Source of the DNA: Udeniomyces pyricola
Lineage: Eukaryota > Basidiomycota > Tremellomycetes > Cystofilobasidiales > Mrakiaceae
NCBI GenBank assembly: GCA_039545295.1
Contig: BCIK01000003.1
Span: 1,420,721-1,484,720 of the forward strand
Length of the DNA: 64,000 nucleotides
Direction of reading: 5' to 3'
Shown: in pieces, positions 21,873-33,277 of the stretch
Layout: each line of letters starts with the position of its first letter
Numbering within the stretch: the stretch's first letter is position 1
The notes under the pieces: generated by a model
What the model was told of the DNA's origin: nothing
The model's database searches: none
Seen by the model: the letters and a program-made list of their open reading frames with translations, nothing else
Made by a program: the position numbers and the translations under genes

Positions 21873-24470
21873 TCATGCATCTTCAACAATCCTTGCAAAA
21901 AGAACCCTTCTCTCCCTAGCACGCATGCCAGCTCTATGGCCCTTGGCCAAACTCGCGGCGTCCACCGTGGGACCTTCCCATCCAGCGCTCTCCCACGTCT
22001 GCCTCTCAGGGCTTGTACCGAGGGCGGCGAGAAGCTCGGGCATGAGTTTCGGAAGGTAAGGCGAGAGAAGAATTCCAGTGATACGAAGGGCTTCGTGAGA
22101 GTACACGTAGGCACGGTTTGTGTGGGAAAGAGGACTTTCTTTTCTCCAAGGTTGAAGAGAAGAGTAGTGAGCGTTGGCCTGATGAGGTAAAGACGAAGAG
22201 TAGATATGTGCCGATGTGATGGTTGAGTGAGTTCGTGCTATGTTTCGCCAACGGATGCTTGCGCATAATGAAAGGGAGAGAAAACAAGGAGAAGGAGAGA
22301 TACACAAGTGCATGCCATCAGACCTCGCATAGCTTACCTCTGAAACGAGCTCCATCACGCTGTTGAACGCGCCTGATACATCTTTCTTCTCGATACACTC
22401 ATCGACTCGGTTCCGAATCTGCCTCAAGCACTGATCAATCTTTACGTCTTCCTCTGCAGGCGAAGCAGGTAAGACGATGTTAAATCCCTCAGAGGTGAGC
22501 TCATCGGGAAGCATCAGGGAGATCTTGCTCTCCATCTTGGCGCCAGAGATCCGGCCGAGGAGGTTGCCTATCTGGTCTGAGAGCCACTTGTGATGTTTTG
22601 TGAGACCGTCATAGCTGTAGTCTGGAGTTTAGAACCAGAGATGTACGACAAAAAAGCAAAAGAGATGAATCGATCTCGTCCTTTTTGGGAAGATGTATTG
22701 AGCAACAGACATGATGCCCGACAGCGACTTACCTGAATCATCCTTCAAGCTGCCCCCAACACCGAGCAGGTATGCTCGCACACTGTCAACGCCAGCCTTC
22801 TCAATCAAGGCAAACGGATCGGCGACGTTGCCTCGGGACTTGGACATTTTTGCATTGTCCATTGTCCAGTGCGAATGTACCAGAATCGTCTTGGGGAGAG
22901 GCAATTCATGAGCTAGGAGGAGAGCGGGCCAGTAAATGGCATGGAACCTACAACGATGAAGGAAGGGATTACAAGTTCAGCGCGATAGAAACCTAAATGA
23001 TTCTGGACGAGAGCGATTGAATCGATATGACCTAATGATATCTTTGCCAACAATCTGGAAATTAGCCGGCCATCCGGGAACGCTTTGACCGATAGAACCT
23101 CCAACTTTTGGATAGCCAAGAACCGTGAGGTAGTTGACCAGGGCATCGATCCAGACGTAGATAGTATGATCGGGATCCCCCGGAACAGGAACGCCCCAAG
23201 ACAAACGGCTTACAGGGCGGGAGATTGACAAATCTGGGAGAGACTCAGACGAGCGAAGCTCCCGGAGCAACTGACTATGGTGCTTAGCTGGAGATACGCC
23301 TACACATAACCAGCGCAAGACTATTAGCGATTGCGGGTGACTGTTCGTCATCGTGAGTGCCTCTGAGGAATGGCACGAAGAATACGCAACGTACAATCCG
23401 GATTCGCCTCAAGCCAATCAACCAGATCGTCACGAAAGGCGGACAGGGAGAACTTGTAGTTTTCTTCCTCGGTCCATACGACCGTGCTGCCTGTTTCTAT
23501 CGAGATCTGGAGCAGGTTTAAGGCAAGATAATGTCAGGCGATGCTCAAGCTGATGTGCGATCCAGCAATTTGGCACGCAAAGATGAAAGATATCTCGACC
23601 TTTGTGCCGCTCGGTCCATCCTGGACCTGCGATGCCGGGTAGAAACATTCGTCCGACACAGCGTACCAGCCGGAATGGCCTCCCTTATAGATGAAGCCTT
23701 TGGATTTGAGAACCTCCTGCAAGTCCAGATCGAGGGTGCGCATCAGCTTTCGACGGACCGTGACACACAGGCGGAGAGCTGGCCGGTATCGAGGAAAGTC
23801 CCCCATACCCAAAAGTTCTGAACAGCGGCGTAATGCCGGGACTCAGTGGTGCGAATGAAGTCGGTGTAGCCGATGTTGGCGACTTGAGCTAGTTGCTACA
23901 AGAAGGGTCAAGACGGAGAACGCATCAGCTTTAGGATTGACATAGAAAGCAAGCGGCAACCGCCGAAAGTTGAATATTGCGGGCGAACTTTGAACTTGGC
24001 GCTGTTTTTGTCACACATGATGATTTCGGACGCGTTGGTGCCCGCTGCAGCGGCTTGAATCTTCTGACCGTGCTCGTCTGTGCCAGTGGCGAAGTAAACG
24101 GGACGATGGGGTTCACGAAGCCGACTAAACCGGGCAAGCAGATCGGCAAGGAGCATAGAGTGAAGGTGGCCAACGTGAGGGGCTGGCGGGACAGCGGACG
24201 GCGATAGTGACGGATGAGGACGGAACTGTTATAAGACAGGGAGAGTAGAGAGATTGCAGGAGTGAAGGAGTGAAGGAACGAACCTGCGTTGACGTAGAAG
24301 ATGGGGGTGGTGACGTAGAAGGGATTGAGTGCAGCATCGGGTGTAATTTGTGGTGGTTCGGATGAGAAGGTGCGTGGACGGGAGATGGCAGGGACGATGA
24401 GGCGATGTCGATAGGATGAGGCAAGTCGGGACAGTGGACATGATCTTGTCAAGGGGGATAGTAAGGGCAT
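21873..24470 (-). CDS. MSM1: Methionyl-tRNA synthetase, mitochondrial type
   Basis: Start ATG 24470-24468. The first exon (MPLLSPLTRSCPLSRLASSY...) is rich in Ser and Arg with few acids, as a mitochondrial targeting sequence, then NPFYVTTPIFYVNA. After an intron, APHVGHLHSMLLADLLARF carries the class I HIGH-like motif (about 24130-24185), followed by FATGTDEHGQKIQ. Further exons give the methionine-binding and editing-like parts (for example GVPVPGDPDHTIYVWIDALV at about 23145-23205). KMSKSRGNVADPFALIEKAG (about 22795-22850) is the KMSKS loop. The anticodon-binding part includes RNRVDECIEKKDVSGAFNSV and ALRITGILLSPYLPKLMPEL; stop at 21875-21873. It charges tRNA-Met for organellar translation. 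The lack of a C-terminal EMAP/Trbp domain fits the mitochondrial enzyme. Confidence 0.93.
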
Positions 24471-24881
24471 GATAGAGATGAGTCGAGTGAGGGAGGGAGG
24501 GAGGGAGGATAGCGTAGCGTAGCCGGGCGACAAGAATGGACTGTAAGTGTAAGCTGTTTGGTGCTGCTACGGGCAAGCTGTATTGATCGTTCATTATAAG
24601 ACTCAACGCGCACTACACAATCGATTCCCATCATTGCCCCCACAAATTCGGATCACGTGAGTTGCCGTATATCAAATTGTGCCCAAATTTGGTCCTTCTT
24701 TTCCGTCTTTCCCCAGTCATCCGTCCAAACACATCCAAAGCCATCGCGCCAGCATCGATCGATCACCCACTACCGCTTACCCTCCAAGTCACCGCCAGCC
24801 ACCCCCCATTGACGCTTTACGCTCCATCTCGCATCCTGCCATACCGCTTCCACCCTTCAACGTCCCTCAAACCCTCCCATC
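24471..24881. promoter_or_regulatory. Divergent promoter region (MetRS / BuGZ)
   Basis: About 410 bases. There is a GGGA-type short tandem repeat at 24492-24510 near the MetRS start, and a pyrimidine-rich leader on the BuGZ side (24700-24880). No specific site assigned. Confidence 0.45.
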
Positions 24882-26837
24882 ATGGCCAAGAAAAAGAACA
24901 AGTCCAACCAGCTCGTTCATAAGCCTGTATGCTACTATTGTGGTCAGTTTGGTCTCTCTTCAACTTACCAAAGCGCCCTTGTGTGAGAGATATCCCATGC
25001 CTATTTGGTCTCACACTGTCGACTCGCTTCTGCTTCTGCTTCTGCTTCTGCTTCTGCTTCTGCTTCTGCTTCTGCTTCTTCTTCCTCTCTTCCCTTTGCC
25101 CCCTTCTACCATCACCATCCGTCGCTATCCTTCTGCACTACAGAACGAGAATTTGAAGATGAAAAAGGTACATTCAAGGCCAGCCTGCCTGCTCTCGCCA
25201 ACAGACTCGCTCACACTGTCTTTTCTAATCGTCTGGGACCGACGCGTTTTCATCCCTTACTCTCTCATTTCCCGGTCGACTCACCCACTAGTCCTGATGC
25301 AGCATCAGAAGGCCAAACACTTCAAGTGTAATCACTGCCCTCGGAAGCTCAACACTGCCGGAGGTCTTGCCGTTCATGTTCAGCAAGTACACAAGCTCGA
25401 GCCCGACAAGTGAGTGTGTGCTCAGTAACCTACCTCGGGTGGCTCAAAGGCCAACGCGACATTCCTTGTCTGGCAGACTGATCGCGTCCTGTCATGCTTC
25501 TCTCCCCTGCTTCCTCGCGGCGTCTTTGCTTCTCATCGTTTTTAGGTTGGAAAACACCCTACCCGGTCGAGATGGCTACGATGTCGAAATCTTTGGAATG
25601 GAAGGATTCCCGGCCGATTTGCTCAAGGAGTATCGCCGACGTAAGGAGGAGGAAGCCGGCATCGACCCCTCCGCTGCCGCCGTCGCGAAGCCAGCCGCCA
25701 AACGGCCGAAATACAACGCCAACCCGCTCTCCGAGGATCAGCTCCAAGCTCAACTTGCCGCCCACAAGGCGCTCATGGCCAGTAACGCCGCCCTGCTCAA
25801 GCAACAACAGCAGCAACAGCAACAGCAACCTCCAGTCGCCGCCCTCGCGCCTCCAGGCATGATGTTCCCTCCCCCGCCCGGACTTCATTCCCCTTTCCCT
25901 CCTCCCTTGGCCGCTGCGGGAAGCTCGCCCTACCCGGGTGGATTTCCTCCCCCCTCGGTCCCCGGCATGTTTCCTCCTCAGGGTTTCAACGGCATGCCAC
26001 CTCCTTCTGGTGGCTTTCCTCCTTCCTTGGGTGTGGGCGCGCCCGGCGCCCCCCCATTTCCCTTTGCTATGCCACCTCCTGGATGGCGACCGGGGTGAGG
26101 CCTCAACCTTGTTTCGTTTGTGGATCTTGAGTACACGCAACAGCCAGACCTCTCGACTGACAAGCTTCCGGAATTTTCGGGTGGTTTACAGGATGCCCCC
26201 TCCTTCGTTCCCTCCTCGCCCTGGGATGTCGCCTCTTCCCCCTCCAACCGGTGGACCTATCGGCTCGCCTGGAGGTCCGATGATGCGACCCCCGCCTCAT
26301 CTCCTCTCTGGATCAGCTCCTCCTTATCCCGTTCCCCCTCACATGCCAAACCTCACGTAAGTTCACGAAGACGCGTCGCCTCGAATGTCCATCCTCATTT
26401 TACTCATCTCAAACTGTGTTTGCGATACCGCACGGGTATGTATCAGTGTTCCTCCTCCCAACTTCCCTCCAGGATCGACGCCTCCCGCTGGCTTGCCGAT
26501 TAACATGCCGCCTCCTACCCTTGCCCCCTCGCCATCTACTGTCTCTGCTCCTTACTTGGCTAGCCCAGCTGCTACCGCCCCTGTTGCCACTGCGTCGACC
26601 CCTTCAACGGCCGCTCTGTCGTCAACCGCTCTTCCTGTCAATAACATGCTTTACCCCGTCACGGACGTTTCGCCAGAGGAGCGACGAGCTAAGCACCCCA
26701 GGTACGCCTTCAACCCCTCCTCGGCGGAAGTCTCCCACGCGGAGAGCTCTACTCCGTCTGAGGCCGTATCGGCCGAGAGTGCCGCCCCGGGCGATCAAAG
26801 TCGGAAGAGGAGGGCTGCTGCCGCGGACCTTTTCTGA
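24882..26837 (+). CDS. BuGZ / ZNF207-type zinc-finger protein
   Basis: Start ATG 24882 ([20 protein letters not shown]). After splicing the N-terminus reads [19 protein letters not shown], then [18 protein letters not shown] and [10 protein letters not shown]: two C2H2 zinc fingers with the spacing of animal ZNF207/BuGZ, followed by [18 protein letters not shown], which is also family-typical. The middle is Pro/Gly/Met-rich with a Gln run (about 25800-25826). Near the C-terminus [16 protein letters not shown] (about 26665-26715) resembles the EERR core of the GLEBS motif that binds Bub3. Stop 26835-26837. In animals BuGZ binds microtubules, forms condensates, stabilises Bub3 and affects splicing. 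An equivalent role here is inferred. At least five exons; the C-terminal introns are approximate. Confidence 0.88.
25027..25082 (+). repeat. (CTTCTG)n microsatellite in a BuGZ intron
   Basis: About nine near-perfect copies of the hexamer CTTCTG. It is open in all three frames but sits between the first zinc-finger half (CYYC) and its continuation, so it is intronic. It may strengthen the polypyrimidine character of the intron. Confidence 0.9.
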
Positions 26838-27571
26838 GCGTGAGTTAGGTCGTGCAGATGTAAGCGAAGAGGGTGTAGCGTAGATATGAAGAAGAAAGCA
26901 AGAGGAAGAGAGAGAGCGGGCACACGGAGGTGAGAGGATAGAGAGGCGGGCGCAGCGCGTCAGATGAGACAAGAGAGGTTAGGTAGGTAGGTCTCGTAGG
27001 TGGGATGGTCTCTCATTCTTTCACTGTGCTATCAAAAAAGATTGTCTTTTTCTTTTGCTTGTCGCTCTTTTCTCTCTTCTTTTTCAAGATGGGACCATCG
27101 TAATGATTGAGGTAAAACAATTCAAGTTGCGCGTTGGGAGAAATCGTAAGACCTACTCATCACCTGGATTGATGGGCTTCTTGAGGCCTGTTTTAAAGAA
27201 ATCCTTGACTTCTAGGGTTGATGGCTAATTTTCGCTGATTCAGGCGCGCGCCAGATACTTCATCGGCCAGATTCAGAAAAAGACATGTCGGTCCGATCGA
27301 TCTATGCCTTTCTGTGATTCCTGTTGATGCGCTCAATCTGAATCTATCATTCTCCCTCCCCTCCATACACGCTCCTTCCAGGCGTCGATGTTGCAGCGGC
27401 CGTCAAGTGTTGAGAACGTTCCGTCTTTAGATCCTTTCTTCTTCTTTCTTTTACTCCCTCTCTTGCCTTGCCTGCCTTATCATCACCTACCCTGATTTGA
27501 CTGGGTCGTATGCCCATCCCTGTCACGTTTGGTTCATGTGTTGCTTGTCTCTTCTTCAGTAGTGATAAAGA
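26838..27571. other. Convergent 3' region between BuGZ and IST1
   Basis: Purine-rich just after the BuGZ stop, a short TAGG repeat near 26975-26990, and T-rich or CT-rich tracts at 27040-27085 and 27420-27470. No ORF of protein character; I see nothing else. Confidence 0.5.
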
Positions 27572-29037
27572 TCATGTTTGTGTGAAGGCTTCCAGTACTC
27601 CGTTCAAACTCCCAACCAGAACGCCGACCACTACGCACACTAGACAAATAGCCACGTAACCTCCTGCAAATCCGATAATTCTCCCGGACCAAATGACTAA
27701 CCAAATAGGCAAGATAGAAGGTGCTGTGGTGGCGAGTGAAGTCGACAATCGTTCAGCTCGGGTGTGAGGCGTGATTGGAGGGGGAAGGTGAACAAGGGCA
27801 GGGGTTGGTGATTGTAGCACAGACTCGGTCAGAGACGTTGTCGCAAGTACTGGTGCATTTTTTGAGTAGCTATCTTCAGAGTCGTGGTAGTATCAGTGTC
27901 AACAGGTAGTTTGATCAGATCTCGCAACGGAGAGGACCATGTGATGCTCACCTCTTCTCCTTGAGCGCTGCGAGACGAGCGGCCAAATCGATTTCTCCAA
28001 CCTTTTTTGACGAAGGAGCATCAGGTGCGATGACAAGCGGGTTTTCAGTGCTGGTAGAGTCGCAAGTGTTAGCGAGCGTCGCGAGCTAGACATGATAAAC
28101 GAAGGAACTTGCATCAGTTGAAGAAGTCGGATCGGCCAACACGAGGTAGATTGATCTTACCTCGCTGTTGTCCGTCTTTGGAGGTGGCTCAAGCGATTCC
28201 TCGGTAGGTTCGGGTTGACTTCGCCATGTAGATCCATACGTGCGAGAGATCTCGTCCAAACTACACAAATCGGGAGAACATAGCCAGATTGATCAGGGCC
28301 CCATCACGTCTGTGTCGCGAGTTTAGGTTCGTTACCGTCCGATCATCTCACTCACTAGGCATCAATTAGCTCTGATGGGGGAACAAAGACCTCGAGCTTT
28401 CGTTTGACTCGTTCATTGACATTCTTGCCTTCTGAAACTACAGCGGTGACCCATTCCCGGTCAAACCGATGGAGGAGCATGTCCCGAAGGAGCTGAAGTT
28501 CTTTGACCTCTGTCCTAGGCGAGGCGTAGATGATGGATGCGATGGCTTCGGCGACCGAGGGGTCAGGAACGGAGGTCGAAGGGGAGTGAGATGGCTCCAG
28601 TAGACCGAAGCGAGCGGAGAGGAGTTCGGTGTATAGCTTTAAGTCGGTGGGATGAAAGAAGGATGATCAGTTCAGACCTGCCGACAGGTCGGGGATGCGG
28701 ATCGTCATCAGCATCGATACGAACCGAGAGAAGTTCAAGTAATTCAATGTCTATTGGGATGTCAAGCAGTTGTGTTGGTCAAAAAAAAAGGACAGCAGAC
28801 TGGCGCAGACTTTGCGTGTAATTTAGCCAAGTGGAAATATATATGGAACGTACGAATCTCCTCGGAGATGAGGACCTCGGTCCGTACGCGGGCAGTCTCC
28901 AGCTTGCCAGGGAGGAGGTCAGAGATATCCTTTCTCGCCTTCTTGTTCAAAGCGTTCTTCTTGTCCTGAAGGAGACCGAGACGGGAGATGGCGAGTTTGA
29001 TTTGGATTTTTGCGCGCTGGGTGGGGAAGGGGCCCAT
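27572..29037 (-). CDS. IST1: Ist1-like regulator of Vps4 (ESCRT-III related)
   Basis: Start ATG 29037-29035 (MGPFPTQRAKIQIKLAISRL). The N-terminal IST1 domain is clear: RLGLLQDKKNALNKKARKD, a basic first helix, then ARVRTEVLISEEI, RFGLLEP, VAEAIASIIYASPRTEVKEL, LLRDMLLHRF, NERVKRKLEVFVPPSELIDA and YLDEISRTYG. Ist1 binds Did2 and Vps4 and controls endosomal ESCRT-III disassembly. The C-terminal part has VGEIDLAARLAALKEKR (about 27960-28000), a typical fungal Ist1 segment. The last exon, read straight through, ends in a long hydrophobic stretch (IIGFAGGYVAICLVCVVVG) and stops at 27574-27572. An alternative intron with a GTTAGT donor near 27700 would replace that tail with a hydrophilic one, so the extreme C-terminus is uncertain. 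Confidence 0.88.
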
Positions 29038-29629
29038 CTTGTTCGATTCGATGGAGGAGTTCGAGGTACAGTTTGTGGTGGTGAGACAGACGCGATATTG
29101 GTGATGAGGCTTACAAGTCAATCACGCACGGACTGGTCAAGACTGGTGATAATGACGATGATGATGGCGATATGTAAGGGTACATTGGTATGACATATAT
29201 ATATTCGTCAAGATGTACTGTAAGCTAGCTATCGCCGTCATGACACGTGCCCGCAAATATGTATAAATATAAGTATGCAGGTAGTTATCATGCTGTATGA
29301 AATATATACGCGCGCACCGTGGATCCATGGATATACAATGTATATGTATAACACACCATGTACCATGCACCAAGGCGCAAGTGGTCAGTTAAAATCAGTC
29401 ACGTCGGTTCAGTGTCTTGCAGACTTGACTAAGAATGATTATATGTATGTAATAATTAGCAGTCCAACCAAGTCCAATGTATGATATATTTGCAGCAGCT
29501 ACAGGGTCCCTGACTTGCCTGACACCTCTCATACGGACTATCACTGATCTGATCCAGTCAACCAACAACCACCTGTACCATTCCCTCCTCATCTCATCGT
29601 GTCCATCCCATCTGCCGCACTCCTTCACC
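29038..29629. promoter_or_regulatory. Divergent promoter region (IST1 / UBA2)
   Basis: AT-rich between about 29170 and 29480 with several TATATA words (for example near 29200 and 29305). The UBA2 side is pyrimidine-rich. No gene seen. Confidence 0.5.
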
Positions 29630-32600
29630 ATGCCTCGGTACTCATACGCTCAAGCCATCCTAGGCAGCGATCTCCACAATCATCTCAAGGAGGCCCCAAT
29701 CCTCGTCGTTGGCGCTGGTGGCATCGGTTCAGAGCTTCGTACGTTTCGCATGCTACGCCTCCAGCAACTCGCGTCCGAGAGTTCCGTCGAGAGCCTGCTG
29801 TGAGGCTGACTCAAACTCCTAATCCTTTCTTAGTCAAGAACCTCGTCCTCGTTGGGTTCTCTAATATCACAATCGTTTGTGTCCTTCCGTACACGTCTCG
29901 AGATCTCGCGCCAAATACCGTACTGCGTCATTTCCTCACGTCCGCTGACTTACGCCATATGCATTCATCAACAGGTTGATCTTGATACCATCGATCTGTC
30001 CAACCTTAACCGACAGTTTCTCTTTCGTAAGCCCGACATATCCAAGCCGAAAGCAACCGTTGCCGCCGCTACTGCGCTGCAGTTCAACCCAAACGTTCGC
30101 ATCGATGCCCGACACGCCAACATTAAGGAGGAGGAGTTCGATGCTGTCTGGTTTGGTGGATTCAAGCTCGTATTCGGTGCTTTAGATAACGCAGGTCAGT
30201 TCACCTGCGTCACCTATCGTACATAGGATAAAATATTCCGGCAAATTGCAGCTGAAGGAAGATGTCTGAATGTCTTTATCACTCATGCGGTTACCATTCC
30301 GCGGTCTCGACCTTTCTTAGACGCCAGACGTCATGTCAACAAGATGTGTGTTGCGGCTGAGGTGCCCCTGATAGAATCTGGCACAGCAGGTTACCTTGGT
30401 CAGGTTCAACCTATCCTTAAAGTAATCCGTTCTTCTCTTAAATCGTATTTTCTCTATCGCGACTCTATCCCTGTACCGTCTTCTTACTGACATCCAAATC
30501 ACCTACTACAACGCATAAAGGGCAAAACTGAATGCTTTGAATGTCAAGTCAAGCCAGTCCCTACTACATTCCCGGTTTGCACTATCCGCTCCACGCCTAG
30601 CACTCCCATCCACTGCATCGTTTGGGCAAAGAGCTATCTCTTTGTGTATGTTCGGCCGATCCATTCTGGTTTCTTCGACATAGGTTTCTTTCTGATTGAA
30701 TCATTACTCCTGTCGAAATCTCAGGCAGCTCTTTGGAGAAGACGACGAATCCGCTGACAGTGCCGAACTCGAAAAGGCCAAGGCGTCAGGAGAGAACGGT
30801 CAGCCCGCTCGATATCCTTCAACCTTTTTTTTTTTCTTCAAACACCTCACATAGTGTTCTCACACAGAGATAAACCTCAATTACTGACGTGCGGTATGTG
30901 TGATTGATCAATAGCGGTTGAAATCGAAAATCTCAAGAAGGAAGCCTCTGCTTTCCGAGCTGTCCGAGCAAGTATGAACGAGGTGGGAGGTCCTGAGCGA
31001 GTTTTTGAGAAGGTACGGCAACGACATTTTACTCATACTCGCCAAGCAATCGATCGCCCAGATATTTGTCCTTATTAAACCTCACGTTTGTGTGTTCATA
31101 GGTCTTCAAGACCGATATCAACCGACTACTGTCCATGTCTGACATGTGGACTGTCCCTGGACGAGTCAAGCCAACCCCTCTGGAGTTTGATGCCATTCTG
31201 AATAGCCAATTCTCTCTTCCTACGCCTCCTGCGACTGCCAAAGCCAAGGCGACTGATGCGGCGGCGGTCCCCCCCGCTGCACCTACCATCCCTGCCGTGG
31301 CTAGTGCTGCCCTGCTCAAGGACCAGCGGGAACTCAGTTTGAAGGACAATGTTCTCTTGTTCAAATCGAGGTTCGTGTACGCTTGGCTTCGCTCCGATGT
31401 TAATATCATAGCTTGCCACTGACATGAACCTCGTTCAGCTGTGAACGTCTGGCAGCTCGAATGGCCGCGGATCCGTCGACCCCGTTAGCATTTGATAAAG
31501 ACGACGACGATACGCTTGACTTCGTCACTGCCACCGCCAATCTTCGAGCGTCAGCCTATCGGATTCCTAACAAAACGAGGTTTGAGGTTAAGGGTGAGTC
31601 GACTGTGACAAACCTCCTCCTCAATTTTGTTTTGAGGGGGTGTTTGCTGATCGCGTCACACCCGATCTACCTTGTGGACCTCTAACCGTGACTTCACCTC
31701 CTACTTGTATCTACAGAAATGGCCGGCAACATCATTCCTGCTATCGCCACGACCAATGCCATCATCGCTGGACTCATTATCTTTCAAGCTCTTCTCGTCC
31801 TCAAGTCACTCATCCCGTCCGAAACGCGCAATGTCTTCCTTCAAGGCAAAGCCCACCTCCCAATCCAACCGTTCCGGACGTGTCCACCGACGCCGACGTG
31901 TGGTATCTGTCGCGACTCGTATGTAACGCTTCAAATTGACCCCTCTCAAGTCACTCTAGGCGAGGTCATCGAGAAAATTGTCAAGGCCAAAGGAGATAAG
32001 GCCCTCGGTTGGAGCAATGAAGCCAAGATTAGCGTGTACGAAGGCGGGAGATTACTCGCCGAACCTGATTATGGTAGCGACGACGACGGTGATGATGGTA
32101 TGGGGAATGAAGGCAGAACTCTGGAGGATCTTGGTGTTGTTGTCGGCAAGTGGTTGACAATCGTCGACGAGGAGGATGAGGGTGACAAGTGGGATACAGT
32201 TCACTTTTCGATCAGCAAGCTGTAAGTCGTTTGTCTCGCCAATCGTTCTCCTCGATTTGATGACCCAGAATCGCACTATGCCGCGCCTGACTCCCTGCTG
32301 ATGTTGTGCTACCCTTTCCTCTGAGCTCTCCTCTAGCCGCGAAACTCCTGCCGAGGGCGCTCCTTTCTATTCGCTTGCCCTCCCCTTGCCGACAATTCCT
32401 CGCCGCCCTCAACCCGCCGCGCCCAAGTCGACCGAGGAAGCTTCTGACTCGGATGACGAAGATATCATCGTTCACTCCGAGGCTCTCGAGGTGGCCCCAT
32501 CTGCCTCTTCACATGGCAAAAAGAGAGCTCTCGAGGTTGATACCGACGACTCGGTCGGAACGACTCCAGCGACCGAGCAAACAAGCAAAAAGGCGAAGAA

Positions 32601-32718
32601 GGTCGATGCTGGACGGGATGGCGAGGGAACAAGAGCGGATCCAGTGATGCTCGATCTGAGTGATGACGAGGGACTGGCCGAGGCGGATAGAGGTGAGGGG
32701 GTCATTGAGATCGACTGA
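29630..32718 (+). CDS. UBA2: SUMO-activating enzyme subunit 2 (Uba2)
   Basis: Start ATG 29630 ([20 protein letters not shown]). Uba2 with Aos1 adenylates SUMO and forms the E1 thioester in the nucleus. Seen in order: [13 protein letters not shown] (nucleotide-binding loop, split by an intron), [17 protein letters not shown] (about 29975-30030), [63 protein letters not shown] (first zinc pair), and [20 protein letters not shown], where the first Cys aligns with the catalytic Cys. Then [32 protein letters not shown], and the second zinc pair TPTCGICRD (about 31895-31920). The ubiquitin-fold domain and an acidic, basic-patch tail ([17 protein letters not shown]) follow. [11 protein letters not shown] near the end looks like a SUMO-interaction motif. 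Stop 32716-32718. Complete, about ten exons. Confidence 0.96.
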
Positions 32719-33277
32719 GAGATGAAAAATGGAATATATGCGTTCACATGACGTACGATGGGCCTTTAGCAGGACATGAACATTCATCATGAGCGACGAG
32801 TACACCTTACAATAGTATTTGAGGGTACGATTACATGAACTCTTATAGTTACGGGGTTGACCAATGGAACGAACAAGAGTATCATTCGTAAAGGTCATAC
32901 ATATTGAGAATCGTGTCAAGCAGAATTCAACCGTCGTGAAGCGTGAGGGAAATGATTTGGGGGACATGAAGTGATGAAAACGAGACTGAAAACGAGGAGT
33001 AAGAGTGTAGCGAAAGAACAGAAGAAGAAGAAGAAAGGCCGAGGTAGAGGCGACTGAAGAGGTTGCGTGTGCGACGTATGAGGTATGTGTGCCAAGAAAA
33101 CCGAAGCGAAAGAAAAATAGCACAACAAAGAGAGAAGGATTACCGATAGAGACACTTTAGCAAGCATGGGTTTAGGGGCGAACCGAGGGGGGCTTCGCGA
33201 GAGCCACAGAGCACAAGCATATCAGGTCGAGGTCAAGACCACTAACATTCGAAAGCAAATTGATCAAGCAGATCACA
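32719..33277. other. Region after UBA2
   Basis: Convergent with the ORF on the minus strand. It contains AAG/GAA-rich sequence near 33015-33045. No recognisable gene. Confidence 0.45.

Noticed and set aside
23531..23821. Plus-strand ORF opposite MetRS
   Set aside because: The minus strand at this place encodes the conserved synthetase core, so this is a shadow.
25005..25331. Plus-strand ORF with Ala-Ser repeats next to BuGZ
   Set aside because: It comes from the (CTTCTG)n repeat in an intron between two halves of a conserved zinc finger.
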